In this document: piece after piece, positions 53,887-63,386 of the stretch
How positions within the stretch are numbered: the first letter of the stretch is position 1
Layout: each line of letters opens with the position of its first letter
Assembly (NCBI RefSeq): GCF_022808935.1
Contig: NZ_JAKZFR010000005.1
Span: forward strand, 62,001 to 126,000
Source: Geothrix sp. SG200
GTDB taxonomy: Bacteria; Acidobacteriota; Holophagae; Holophagales; Holophagaceae
DNA: 64,000 nt
Direction: 5' to 3'
Notes under the pieces: generated by a model
The model's input: only the letters and a program-made list of their open reading frames with translations
What the model was told of the DNA's origin: nothing
Databases searched by the model: none
Translations under genes and position numbers: made by a program

Positions 53887-56376
53887 GTGCCGTTTCGCCC
53901 GCTTCTTGCGCTGCCCGTCCTGACCTTCACCCTGGCAGCCCAGGCGCCGGCCTCGGCGCCCCTGCGCACGGGTGTGGCGGAACCGGCGATCCTGGATCTG
54001 CGCGCCGTGGACGGGTCGCTCCTGGTGCCCCGGGACAACCGGGACGCGACCCAGGTGGAGGCGGCCCGGCAGCGCTGGACCGCCCTGGTGGCGGGCCTGA
54101 AGGAGGCCTCCGCCGTGCGGCTGCGCCTGCCCTCCGGTGAAGGGCGGCTTCCCCTCCTGCTGGCGGCGGCCCAGGCCCTCAAGGCCCAGTCGCCGACCCA
54201 GCGCCTCTACGTGGCCTTCGATCCCGAGGCCGCGCCTCTTCTGGACGAGACCGCCTGGGGGGCCGTCGATGGCGGCGCCCTGGTGCCCGCGGACCTGAAC
54301 CTGGACCCGGCGAAGTGGCGGGCGCAGCTCACCCGGGCCCAGGACAGCTTCCCGGGCCGGCCCTGGACCCTCTGGCTGCCCTCGGACCCCGGCGCCCTGG
54401 TGTCCGTCCTCATGGGCGACGGGGGGCGGGTGGTGGTGCCCGCCGGCGGCCCCGGGGCCCGGCTGGCGGAGACGCTGCCCGCGGGCTTCACGGACGTGGA
54501 GGGCGGGCTCGGGGACCTCACCCTGCGGAACCGCGCCGGGGCCATGCGCCGCTGGACCTTCGCGGGCGGCGCCTGGTCGTCGGTGCCCCTGCCCAAGGAC
54601 CGCACGGAGGTGGCCGTCAGCGCCGCCGAGGCCTACGACGTGGGGGCCCTGCTGGCCAAGGTGCGGGCGGCCCAGCTCCGGTCCCGCGCCATGGCGCGGA
54701 CCGTCCAGGCCAAGGCGGAGCTGGACCTGCACCTCCAGACGCCCTCCGGGCGGGGCGGAGACCTGGGCTTCAGCTTCGGCTACTTCGAGCAGGCCGGAGA
54801 ATGGCCGGAGCTGCTCCAGAAGGCCGTCCGCTTCAACGGCGTCACCGCCAAGCTCGACGGCGAGGTGCAGCTGCCCCTCATCGAAAGCCGCCAGTCCATG
54901 TCCCTGCCCGTGGCCCTCGGCATGACCGAGCGCTACCGCTACCGGGACGGCGGCGCCGCGGGCCCTGGTCGGAGGCGGCTGCGCTTCGAGCCGGTGGACG
55001 CGGATCCCCTGCTGTATGCCGGGGACCTGGAGGTGGAGGAGGCCACCGGGCGGATCCTCGTGGAGCGGCGGGAGCGCACGGACCTGCCGGGCACCGTGAA
55101 GAGCGAGCGGGAGATCCTCACCTACGGCGAGGCGGCGCCGGGCCTGTGGCGGCCCGTCTCGGTGCAGACCTTCGAGCGCTGGGTGAGCGCCGGCGGCGTG
55201 GTGCAGGTGCAGCGCCGCTTCACCTACCGCGACTTCCAGGTGAACGGCGAGGGCTTCGAGGCGGCGCGCGCCGCGGCTCGGGCCTCGGGAGCCACCATGC
55301 TCAAGGTGACGCCGGAGGGCGCCCGTTATTTCACGAAGCAGGGCGACGGCACGCGGAAGATCGAGGAGAAGCCCAAGAGCAGCGGCCGCGCCCTGGCCGC
55401 GGTGGTGCTCGCGGATCCCGGTCTCACGCCGCCGGTGGCGCCCCTGGGCGGCCTCCTCTACTTCGACTACAACGCCTTTGGGAAGGGCGTGCAGCTCAAC
55501 GCCCTCACGGCGATCCTCTTCAACACCGCCAGCCTGGCCATCCCCCGGGGCCTGGGCAGCTTCGACGTGAGCGCCGACGCCACGGCCCTGCTCCTCAAGG
55601 GCACGGAGCGACCCGTGGTGAACGGGCGGCTCTCGGACCGGGACGGCGTGGGCCGCCGCTTCGGGAAGATGGGCCTGGAGCTGGGGCGGGACCTGGGCCT
55701 GGGCTTCCGCCTGGAGGGCCGCGGCGACTTCGAGTACGACGACTTCAGCGAGGGGGACAGCAAGTACCGCACGCCGGGCTACCAGCTGCCGCCCTCGGGC
55801 CTGACCCGCATCGGCACCCTCCAGGGCTCCTGGCTCTTCCGGGGTTTCCAGGTGCGGGCCTACCACGGCTGGGGCCGCCGTCCCGACGGAACCTACGGCC
55901 TGGCCGCGGATCTCCAGGAGGTTCCCGACGGGGGCGATTTCCGCCGCTGGGGCGGCAGCCTGGGCCTGGATCGCGAGTTGTCGCCCGGGCTCTGGTTTCA
56001 CGGCGAGGCCGGGTGGGCCTCGGGTCGCGCCTTCGATCGCTTCAAGGCGCTGGATGTGGGCGGTCTGGGCGGCGTGGTTCGCATCGCGGGCATCCGGGCC
56101 AACGCCATCACGGCGGACCGGCTCTCCTACGCCAAGACGGCCCTCGCCATCCCCACGGGGCCCAACCTGCGCCTGTCCCTCAGCCTCGAGTACGCCCGGG
56201 CCCGCAGCCTCGACGACCAGAAGACCTACGGCATGGGCGGGGTCGGCGTCACAGGGGACCTGCCGGGCTTCTGGCTCTTCACCGCCGTGCGCGTGGATCT
56301 GGGCGTGGGTGTTCAGAGCGACATCGCGGGCGTCCGCACCGTGAACGGGTACGTGGCTCTGCTCAGGGTGTTCTAA
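53887..56376 (+). CDS. Large exported protein with predicted C-terminal beta-barrel
   Basis: 829 residues from the GTG at 53887, chosen because GGAGG precedes it; an ATG at 53866 lacks a ribosome site and would extend the signal peptide. Signal peptide ends LPVLTFTLAAQA. About 30-500 is mixed alpha/beta with no recognised motif. From about 580 the sequence alternates in short amphipathic strands (LGFRLEGRGDFEYDDF, WLFTAVRVDLGVGVQ) and ends in Phe, the outer-membrane barrel signature. Role unknown. Confidence 0.72.
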   Translation: MPFRPLLALPVLTFTLAAQAPASAPLRTGVAEPAILDLRAVDGSLLVPRDNRDATQVEAARQRWTALVAGLKEASAVRLRLPSGEGRLPLLLAAAQALKAQSPTQRLYVAFDPEAAPLLDETAWGAVDGGALVPADLNLDPAKWRAQLTRAQDSFPGRPWTLWLPSDPGALVSVLMGDGGRVVVPAGGPGARLAETLPAGFTDVEGGLGDLTLRNRAGAMRRWTFAGGAWSSVPLPKDRTEVAVSAAEAYDVGALLAKVRAAQLRSRAMARTVQAKAELDLHLQTPSGRGGDLGFSFGYFEQAGEWPELLQKAVRFNGVTAKLDGEVQLPLIESRQSMSLPVALGMTERYRYRDGGAAGPGRRRLRFEPVDADPLLYAGDLEVEEATGRILVERRERTDLPGTVKSEREILTYGEAAPGLWRPVSVQTFERWVSAGGVVQVQRRFTYRDFQVNGEGFEAARAAARASGATMLKVTPEGARYFTKQGDGTRKIEEKPKSSGRALAAVVLADPGLTPPVAPLGGLLYFDYNAFGKGVQLNALTAILFNTASLAIPRGLGSFDVSADATALLLKGTERPVVNGRLSDRDGVGRRFGKMGLELGRDLGLGFRLEGRGDFEYDDFSEGDSKYRTPGYQLPPSGLTRIGTLQGSWLFRGFQVRAYHGWGRRPDGTYGLAADLQEVPDGGDFRRWGGSLGLDRELSPGLWFHGEAGWASGRAFDRFKALDVGGLGGVVRIAGIRANAITADRLSYAKTALAIPTGPNLRLSLSLEYARARSLDDQKTYGMGGVGVTGDLPGFWLFTAVRVDLGVGVQSDIAGVRTVNGYVALLRVF

Positions 56377-56407
56377 GAAAGTTAGACCAAAAGATCTATA
56401 TCTTTAT

Positions 56408-56437
56408 TTGATTGACCTTAAATCTTGTTTTTTAAAT
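56408..56437 (+). promoter_or_regulatory. Candidate sigma-70-type promoter for the DUF4382 lipoprotein
   Basis: TTGATT (56408-56413), 18-bp spacer, TTAAAT (56432-56437), inside the only AT-rich patch of this region. The gene start is 74 bp beyond. Confidence 0.45.
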
Positions 56438-56510
56438 TGCGGGTCACCTCCTCCGGGACCATGATGGCTGTCCTGATGTCCTTATCCGGGGCATGAGATC
56501 GGAGGTGACC

Positions 56511-57674
56511 ATGCTGAAATGGCGCGCAACCTTCCTGACGCTGGCCGGTCTGGGCCTCGCCTTCCTGCTGGCGTGCAGCAGCTCTGGCTCGGGCAGCGGC
56601 GGCAATGTCGCCAGCGGAAGCATGAACGTGCATCTGGTGGACGGACCCATCTCCGGCTACCAGGAGATCAACGTCAACATCCAGTCCGTGGAGATCAACA
56701 GCAACGGCACCTGGATCACCCTGGGCACGCCCAACAAGACCATCAACCTGCTGGGCCTCGTGGGCGGCGTGGAGGAGACGCTGGTCACCGGCGCGACCCT
56801 GCCCGCGGGCCACTACGGCCAGATGCGGCTGGTGCTCGGCTCCGGCAACACCGTCAAGCTGGCCGACGGATCCGTCCAGCCCCTGAAGGTGCCTTCGGGC
56901 ATGCAGAGCGGCATCAAGCTGATCGTGAACTTCGATGTGGCGGCCGGGACCACGAAGGACGTCTGGATCGATTTCGACGCCGCCCACTCCATCCAGGTGG
57001 TGCAGGCCGGGATGTCCGGCCAGTACATCCTGCGTCCCACCATCTGGGCCTTCGACAAGATCGCCACGGGCTCCATCCAGGGCACCTTGACGGACGCCGC
57101 CACCTCCACGGGCCTGCCCGGCGTGACGGTCTATGCCGAGACCCTGGACGGCTCCGGGAACGCCCGGATCGCCCGCAGCACCGTGACGGACGCCAATGGC
57201 GCCTACGCCCTGGACCTGCTGCCGGTGGGCACGACCTACTACGTGGTGAGCCACCCGCTGGTGGGGACCACGACCCTGCAGGCCTATGACGCCAAGGCCA
57301 GCGAGGCCTTCGCCCTGACGGCCTCGACCCCCGTGTTCACCTACAGCGCGGCCTTCACCGCGAACGCCTCCACGGGCACCGTGTCCGGCGGCCTCACGCC
57401 GCTGGCCACCAGCAGCCAGAGCGACCAGGTGAACCTGCTCCAGTCGCTAGTGACGTCCTCGGGCAGCTTCAGCTTCATCGTGCGCACCACCATGGCCGTC
57501 GTGGGCACCTCCACGGAGACCTACGACTTCACCACCGTTCCGGTCGGGGCCTACAGTGTCCAGGCCGTGCGGAACACCTTGAACCTGGATGGCACCACCA
57601 CCACGACCACCTCGACCGTGCAGCCGGCCACCGTGACCGCGAGCACGACGACGACGGTGAACCTGGGGCTCTGA
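56511..57674 (+). CDS. DUF4382 lipoprotein
   Basis: 387 residues from the ATG at 56511, with GGAGGTGACC directly upstream. Lipobox FLLAC with C22, then a Ser/Gly linker. About 40-190 is a DUF4382-like domain (MNVHLVDGPISGYQEINVNI). About 195-270 is a carboxypeptidase-regulatory-like domain (GSIQGTLTDAATSTGLPGVT) and 280-387 is Thr/Ser-rich, ending in a Thr-repeat. A cell-surface or periplasmic protein of unknown role. Confidence 0.8.
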   Translation: MLKWRATFLTLAGLGLAFLLACSSSGSGSGGNVASGSMNVHLVDGPISGYQEINVNIQSVEINSNGTWITLGTPNKTINLLGLVGGVEETLVTGATLPAGHYGQMRLVLGSGNTVKLADGSVQPLKVPSGMQSGIKLIVNFDVAAGTTKDVWIDFDAAHSIQVVQAGMSGQYILRPTIWAFDKIATGSIQGTLTDAATSTGLPGVTVYAETLDGSGNARIARSTVTDANGAYALDLLPVGTTYYVVSHPLVGTTTLQAYDAKASEAFALTASTPVFTYSAAFTANASTGTVSGGLTPLATSSQSDQVNLLQSLVTSSGSFSFIVRTTMAVVGTSTETYDFTTVPVGAYSVQAVRNTLNLDGTTTTTTSTVQPATVTASTTTTVNLGL

Positions 57675-57686
57675 TCCCCCCGCCTC

Positions 57687-57725
57687 AAGGCCCGGAGGCC
57701 CGCGGACACGGGGTCTCCGGGCCTT
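57687..57725 (+). terminator. Weak hairpin after the DUF4382 gene
   Basis: An 11-bp stem (57687-57697 with 57715-57725) and 17-nt loop, T-rich after it only partly. Confidence 0.4.
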
Positions 57726-57894
57726 GCCTTGCCCGCGGGTGGGGGGCATGGGCCGCATCGGTTTTGAAGACACGCCCGGCTTGGGAGTAGCATGGGCCCA
57801 ACCGACCCCGGCCCATCTGATGACGAGCCCCCATCCGGGTGCCCCAGCCAAAACCTGAGCCGCCGGGCTCGTTTCCTGAACCCGGAGCGTGCAG

Positions 57895-59865
57895 ATGCTG
57901 GATGTGGCCTTGGTCCTCGCGTCCACCGGGTGCTGGTTCGCGGGGGCCCTGATCTCGGCCGTGCCGCGCGCGCCGGAACGCCTGGCCACGGGCCTCGGCC
58001 TACTGGGAAGCCTCCTGGCCCTGGGCGCGGCGCTCCACCTCCTGCTCGGGGGGGCGGTCTCGGGTCTGGACTTCCGGGTCTGGGGCTTCCCGGCCCGCCT
58101 GGAGCTGGATGCCCTGTCCGCGGCCTTCCTGCTGCCCCTCCACCTGGTGGGTGGGCTGGGCCTGATCTATGGGCAGCGCTACTGGCCGTTGCAGCTGGCC
58201 TGGGGCTCGGGCCGCTCCCTGCGCTTCTTCTACGGCCTGCTGGTGGCGGCCATGACCCTGCTCTTCCTGGCCCGCCACGGCCTGGTGTTCCTGGTGGCCT
58301 GGGAGCTGATGGCCGTGTCCGCCTTCTTCCTGGTGGGCACCGAGCACGAGAAGCCGGAGGTCCGCCGCGCCAGCTGGGTCTACCTGGCCTGCACCCACAC
58401 GGGCACCCTGCTCCTGACCGCGATGGTGATCCTGATGGCCCAGCGTTCCGGCGGGCTGCTGTGGACGGTGCTCCCCACCGCCACCTCGCCCTGGTTCGAA
58501 GGCGGCATCCTCCTGCTGGCGGTGGCGGGCTTCGGGTTCAAGATGGGCGTGCTGCCCCTGCATTTCTGGCTGCCTTCGGCCCATGCCAGCGCCCCCAGCC
58601 ACGTCTCCGCGATCCTTTCGGCGGTGATGCTCAAGACGGGCATCTACGGCATTCTCCGCGTGTCGAGCCTGCTGCCGGACATCCCCCGGGGCGTGGGCGG
58701 GATGCTCCTGGCCCTGGGCGCCCTCACCGCCCTCTACGGGGTGGGCAACGCGCTGGCCCAGCGCGACTACAAGCGGCTGCTGGCCTACTCCAGCATCGAG
58801 AACCTGGGGATCATCGCCATGGGCGTGGGCCTGGGCTGGACGGGCCGGGCCACCCACGATCCCTGGCTCATGGCCCTGGGTTTCGGCGGGGCGGTCTTCC
58901 ACGTGTGGAACCATGCGGTGTTCAAGAGCCTCCTCTTCTACGGAGCCGGGGCCCTGCTGCACGCCACGGGCACCCGGGACATGGAGGCGCTGGGCGGCCT
59001 GGCGCGGCGGATGCCCCGCACGGCCCTGACCGTCTTCCCGGCCGTGCTGGCGGTGGCGGCCCTGCCACCCTTCAATGCCTTCCTCAGCGAGTGGTTCCTC
59101 TACCGGGGCCTCTTCGCCTCCCTGGGCCGGGGCTATCCCTGGTCCTCAGCCCTGGGCCTGGTGGCCCTGGCCCTGGTGGGAGGGATGGCGGCCGTGGCCT
59201 TCGCCCGGTTCTTCGGCACCCTGTTCCTGGGCTCGCCCCGGAGTGGGCTCGTGGATCACGCCCACGACCCCGCCGCCTCCATGCTGCTGCCCATGGCCGT
59301 CCTGGCGGGGCTCTGCCTGGCCGTGGGCCTGGGGGCCTTCCTGCTGCTGCCCCTGCTGGACCGGGTGATCGCCGCGATGGCGCCCGGGACACCCTGGCCG
59401 CCGGCGCTGCTGGCCGTGGGCCTCCGCGTGGACCTCCGCCTGCTGGCCGGGGTGGAGCTGGGGCTTCTGGCCCTCGTCGGGGTGGGCCTCGCCTGGCTCC
59501 ACCGACAGGCCGACGCGCCGGAGGCGGACCTTCCCACGTGGGACTGCGGCTATGCCGCGCCCGTGGCAAGGGCCCAGTACACCGGCAGTTCCTTCGCGGA
59601 TGCCTGGGCCCCGGTCCAGCCGGGCCTGCGCGCGCGGAGGCCGCGCTTCCGGGGGCTGTTCCCCGGCGGGGCCTCCTTCCGCCAGGCCTTCCGGGACCCG
59701 GTGGGCGAGGTGTTCCTGGAACCGCGGGTGGTCCGGGTGGCGGAGCGCCTGCTCCGGTTTCGGCGCTTCCAGCAGGGTCACCTCCCGGTCTACCTCCTCT
59801 ACGTGCTGCTGACCCTCCTGGGAACCTTCCTCTGGATGCTGCTGAGGGGGAGGCTGCTGGGATGA
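57895..59865 (+). CDS. Hyf/complex-I-like antiporter subunit, first copy (HyfB/NuoL type)
   Basis: 656 residues from the ATG at 57895 with GGAG upstream. About 14 hydrophobic segments. Ion-translocation residues are present: Glu in LVAWELMAVSAF, Lys in GFGFKMGVLPLHFWLP and in HAVFKSLLFYGA. The C-terminal part ends in the HyfB-type PTWDCGYAAPVARAQYTGSS tail and one more helix. Part of a membrane-bound, ion-pumping hydrogenase-4 or related complex. The stop overlaps the next gene (ATGA). Confidence 0.88.
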   Translation: MLDVALVLASTGCWFAGALISAVPRAPERLATGLGLLGSLLALGAALHLLLGGAVSGLDFRVWGFPARLELDALSAAFLLPLHLVGGLGLIYGQRYWPLQLAWGSGRSLRFFYGLLVAAMTLLFLARHGLVFLVAWELMAVSAFFLVGTEHEKPEVRRASWVYLACTHTGTLLLTAMVILMAQRSGGLLWTVLPTATSPWFEGGILLLAVAGFGFKMGVLPLHFWLPSAHASAPSHVSAILSAVMLKTGIYGILRVSSLLPDIPRGVGGMLLALGALTALYGVGNALAQRDYKRLLAYSSIENLGIIAMGVGLGWTGRATHDPWLMALGFGGAVFHVWNHAVFKSLLFYGAGALLHATGTRDMEALGGLARRMPRTALTVFPAVLAVAALPPFNAFLSEWFLYRGLFASLGRGYPWSSALGLVALALVGGMAAVAFARFFGTLFLGSPRSGLVDHAHDPAASMLLPMAVLAGLCLAVGLGAFLLLPLLDRVIAAMAPGTPWPPALLAVGLRVDLRLLAGVELGLLALVGVGLAWLHRQADAPEADLPTWDCGYAAPVARAQYTGSSFADAWAPVQPGLRARRPRFRGLFPGGASFRQAFRDPVGEVFLEPRVVRVAERLLRFRRFQQGHLPVYLLYVLLTLLGTFLWMLLRGRLLG

Positions 59866-61817
59866 GCCTCTGCCTCCTCGCCCTGCTGGTCGCGGCGGTC
59901 TCCGGCGTGCCGGGGCTGTTCCTGCGGCGGCAGGGCGGGGAGGCGGCCGCGGGCCTGCTGGGCCTGGCGGCGGTCCTGGGCCTGACGGCCGCCCTGCCCG
60001 TGCTCGCCGGCGGGACCGGCGGGACCCTCCTGCTCCGCACGGCCGCGCTGGGATCGCCGGGGCTCCTGGCGCTGGATCCGCTCGCGGCCTTCTTCTCCAT
60101 TCCGGTGCTGCTGCTCTCGTTCTGCGGAGGGCTCTACAGCCTGGGCTACTGGGAGGGCCACCGCGGCCACACGCCGATCCTGCGCCTGGTCTACGGGCTC
60201 CTGACGGCCTCGCTGCTGATGCTGGTGATGGCGTCCCACGCCCTGACCTTCCTGCTGGCCTGGGAGGGCATGGCCCTCGCCGCCTTCGTGCTGGTGATGG
60301 CCGAAGACCGCGAGCCCGAGACCCGCCGGGCGGGCTGGATCTACCTGGCCGCCACCCATACGGGCACCCTGCTCCTGTTCGCGGCCTTCGCGCTGCTGGC
60401 CAAGGTCCAGGGTCATTCGGCCTTCGCCGCGCTTCCGGCGGGACTGGCGGCCACCCGCGGGGGCACGGCCCTCTTCGCGCTGTTCCTGCTGGGTTTCGGC
60501 TTCAAGACGGGCGTCCTGCCGCTGCATTTCTGGCTGCCGCCGGCCCACGCCGCCGCCCCCAGCCACGTCTCCGCGCTGATGTCGGGCGTGCTGCTCAAGA
60601 TGGGCATCCTGGGGATCGTGCGCTTCCTCTCCTGGGTGCCGGATCCGCCGCCTTGGTGGGGCGGGACGCTGGTGGCGCTGGGCGCCCTGTCCGGCATCCT
60701 CGGGGTGGCCTTCGCCCTTGGCCAGCACGACCTGAAGCGCCTGCTGGCCTACCACTCCATCGAGAACATCGGGATCATCCTGCTGGGCCTGGGGCTGGGC
60801 ACCCTGGGCAAGGCCACGGGTCATCCCGCGATGCAGACCCTGGGCTATGCCGGGGCCCTGCTCCACGTGGTGAACCACAGCCTGTTCAAGGGCCTGCTGT
60901 TCCTGTCGGCGGGATCCGTGCTGCGCGCCACGGGCACCCGAGACCTGGAGCGCCTGGGCGGCCTGGGGCGGACGATGCCCTGGACGTCCGCCGCGTTCCT
61001 GGCCGGGTCCTGGGCCATCTGCGGGCTGCCGCCCCTCAACGGCTTCGTCAGCGAGTGGCTGATCTACCTGGGGGCCTTCCGGGGGCTCGGACTCCCGCTC
61101 GGGCTGGGCCGGCAGACCTGGCCGCTGGTGATCCTCGTGTCCCTGGCCCTCATCGGGGCCCTGGCCCTGGCCTGCTTCGCCAAAGCCTTCGGGGCGGTCT
61201 TCCTGGGGCTGCCGCGGACCCGGACGGTGGCACAGGCGGCGGAAGCGCCACGCACCATGCTCCTGCCCATGGGCCTGCTGGCCTTGGCCTGCCTGGCCAT
61301 CGGGGCGGCGCCCGCCCTCTTCGCACCCGCCCTCGGGCGGGTGGCCGATTCGATGGGTGGGAGTCTGGGTGGCGGCGAGGCCCTCCGCGCGCTGGTCCCC
61401 CTGCGCATGCTCACCTGGGCGGCCGTGATCCTGGGGCTCCTGGCCCTCCTGCTCGGGCGCTGGCTCCGCCTGGTGCCGCAGGGAAGGGACCTTCCCACCT
61501 GGGACTGCGGCTATGCGGCAGCGGACGCGCGGATGCAGTACACCGCCTCCTCCTTCGCGGACGGCCTGACCCGGGGTCTCCGCTGGGCCCTGCGCCCCGT
61601 GGCGCACCTGCCCCGCATCGCGGGCTGGTTCCCTCGGCTGGCGCGGTACGAAAGCCATGTGCCGGATCCGGTCCTGGATCGCACGGCCTCGCCCGCGCTC
61701 CAGCTCATCGTGCGGAGCGCCGGCCTCCTCCGCGTGGCCCAGGGCGGGGCACTGCCCGTCTACCTGCTCTACGTCCTGCTCACCCTGCTCGCGCTCCTGG
61801 TCTGGATGGTGGCCTGA
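59862..61817 (+). CDS. Hyf/complex-I-like antiporter subunit, second copy (HyfB/NuoL type)
   Basis: 651 residues from the ATG at 59862, a paralogue of the gene before it. It shares the Glu (LLAWEGMALAAF), Lys (GFGFKTGVLPLHFWLP; HSLFKGLLFLSA) and the LPTWDCGYAA C-terminal motif. The last helix is followed directly by the HyfC-like gene after one base. Two such subunits in tandem would give extra ion-pumping modules. Confidence 0.88.
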   Translation: MSLCLLALLVAAVSGVPGLFLRRQGGEAAAGLLGLAAVLGLTAALPVLAGGTGGTLLLRTAALGSPGLLALDPLAAFFSIPVLLLSFCGGLYSLGYWEGHRGHTPILRLVYGLLTASLLMLVMASHALTFLLAWEGMALAAFVLVMAEDREPETRRAGWIYLAATHTGTLLLFAAFALLAKVQGHSAFAALPAGLAATRGGTALFALFLLGFGFKTGVLPLHFWLPPAHAAAPSHVSALMSGVLLKMGILGIVRFLSWVPDPPPWWGGTLVALGALSGILGVAFALGQHDLKRLLAYHSIENIGIILLGLGLGTLGKATGHPAMQTLGYAGALLHVVNHSLFKGLLFLSAGSVLRATGTRDLERLGGLGRTMPWTSAAFLAGSWAICGLPPLNGFVSEWLIYLGAFRGLGLPLGLGRQTWPLVILVSLALIGALALACFAKAFGAVFLGLPRTRTVAQAAEAPRTMLLPMGLLALACLAIGAAPALFAPALGRVADSMGGSLGGGEALRALVPLRMLTWAAVILGLLALLLGRWLRLVPQGRDLPTWDCGYAAADARMQYTASSFADGLTRGLRWALRPVAHLPRIAGWFPRLARYESHVPDPVLDRTASPALQLIVRSAGLLRVAQGGALPVYLLYVLLTLLALLVWMVA

Positions 61818-61818
61818 C

Positions 61819-62745
61819 ATGCTCCGATCCCTTCTTCCGACGATGCTCCAGTTCCTGCTGCACGGGCTCACCGTGCTGCTGCTGCCGCCCCTGCTGCCCG
61901 GCCTCATCGCCAAGACCAAGGCCCTGATGGCCGGCCGGCAGGGGCCACCGGTGCTCCAGCTCTACTACGACCTGGCCAAGCTCGCCCGCAAGCAGGCTGT
62001 CTTCAGCCGCACCACCACGTGGGTGTTCCTCGCCGGTCCCGTGGGGGGCGTGGCCGCGGGCCTGGTGGCCTCCTGCCTCGTCCCCTTCGGCCACACACCC
62101 GCGCCGGTCTCCTTCGAGGGCGACGTCATCCTCTTCGCCTACCTCTTCGGGCTGGCCCGCTTCCTCACGATCCTCTCGGCCCTGGACACGGGCTCCAGCT
62201 TCGAGGGCATGGGCGCGGCCCGGGAGGCGACCTTCTCGGCCCTGGCGGAACCCGCGCTCTTCCTGGGCTTCGCCGCCCTGGCCAAGGCGACGTCCAGCCT
62301 CTCGCTGAGCACCATGCTGGCCTTCCCGGGCAGCCTCACGGCGCGGTTCACGGGGCCCCTGATCCTCATCCTCGCGGGCTGGGTGATCGTCTACCTGGCT
62401 GAGAATTCGCGCATCCCCGTGGACGATCCCAACACCCACCTGGAGCTCACCATGATCCACGAGGTGATGGTGCTCGACCACTCGGGTCGGCCCTTCGCCC
62501 TGGTGCTCTACGGCGCCAGCCTCAAGCTCCTGGTGCTGGGCACCCTCATCCTCACGCCGGCCCTTCCTCGGGCGCCCCACGCCTGGCAGAACTGGCTGGC
62601 GTTCTATGCGGCCCTGGCGGGCCTGGCCGTGGCCGTGGGCGTGGTGGAGAGCTCCATGGCCCGCTTCCGCATGACGAAAGTCCCCCAGTTCCTCGTGGCC
62701 GGCGTGCTGGCCACCGCCTTCGCCTTCCTCCTGATGCTGGTGTAG
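61819..62745 (+). CDS. Hydrogenase-4/complex-I membrane subunit HyfC (NuoH-like)
   Basis: 308 residues from the ATG at 61819. About eight membrane helices; the conserved PGLIAKTKALMAGRQGPPVL and AENSRIPVDDPNTHLELTMI loops are the NuoH/HycD/HyfC signature, forming the junction with the hydrophilic arm. Starts one base after the second HyfB-like stop. Confidence 0.9.
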   Translation: MLRSLLPTMLQFLLHGLTVLLLPPLLPGLIAKTKALMAGRQGPPVLQLYYDLAKLARKQAVFSRTTTWVFLAGPVGGVAAGLVASCLVPFGHTPAPVSFEGDVILFAYLFGLARFLTILSALDTGSSFEGMGAAREATFSALAEPALFLGFAALAKATSSLSLSTMLAFPGSLTARFTGPLILILAGWVIVYLAENSRIPVDDPNTHLELTMIHEVMVLDHSGRPFALVLYGASLKLLVLGTLILTPALPRAPHAWQNWLAFYAALAGLAVAVGVVESSMARFRMTKVPQFLVAGVLATAFAFLLMLV

Positions 62746-62747
62746 TC

Positions 62748-63383
62748 ATGCTGCCCGACCTGCTCATCGCCCTCACCATGCTGTCCAACTTCAGCCTCGT
62801 GGCCACCAGCCGCGTGGCCAAGGCCATCCAGTTCGCCGTGCTCCAGGGCGTGCTGCTGGGCCTGATGCCGCTGGCCATGGGCCTGGGCCGCCACTTCCAC
62901 ATCGTCCTGCTCGCCGTCGCGGCGGTCACGGTGAAGGGCTGGCTCATTCCCTTCCTGTTCCGCCGCGCCCTGAAGCAGGTGCAGATCAAGCGCGAGGTGG
63001 ATCCCACCGTCGGCTACACGGTCTCGCTCATGCTGTGCGCGCTGGGCACGGGCCTCAGCCTGCTCCTGGCCCACAACCTGCCGCTCAAGCCGGGTACGGA
63101 GTACGTGCTGATGGTGCCGGCCTCGCTGGCGACGCTGTTCACGGGCTTCCTGCTGCTGGTGTCGCGACGGAAGGCCCTCATGCAGGTGGTGGGCTACCTG
63201 GTGCTGGAGAACGGCATCTACCTCTTCGGCCTCCTGCTGGTGGAGGACATGCCGGCCCTGGTGGAGGCGGGGATCCTGCTCGACCTCTTCGTGGGCATCT
63301 TCGTGATGGGCATCGTCATCAACCACATCCGCGTGGCCTTCGATTCCACGGATACCCGGCACCTGGCCGAGCTGAAGGACTGA
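62748..63383 (+). CDS. Hydrogenase-4 membrane subunit HyfE-like
   Basis: 211 residues, about six hydrophobic segments. The C-terminal AGILLDLFVGIFVMGIVINH is characteristic of HyfE/MrpC-NuoK-like subunits fused with a small N-terminal part. Two bases after HyfC. Confidence 0.82.
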   Translation: MLPDLLIALTMLSNFSLVATSRVAKAIQFAVLQGVLLGLMPLAMGLGRHFHIVLLAVAAVTVKGWLIPFLFRRALKQVQIKREVDPTVGYTVSLMLCALGTGLSLLLAHNLPLKPGTEYVLMVPASLATLFTGFLLLVSRRKALMQVVGYLVLENGIYLFGLLLVEDMPALVEAGILLDLFVGIFVMGIVINHIRVAFDSTDTRHLAELKD

Positions 63384-63386
63384 CCC

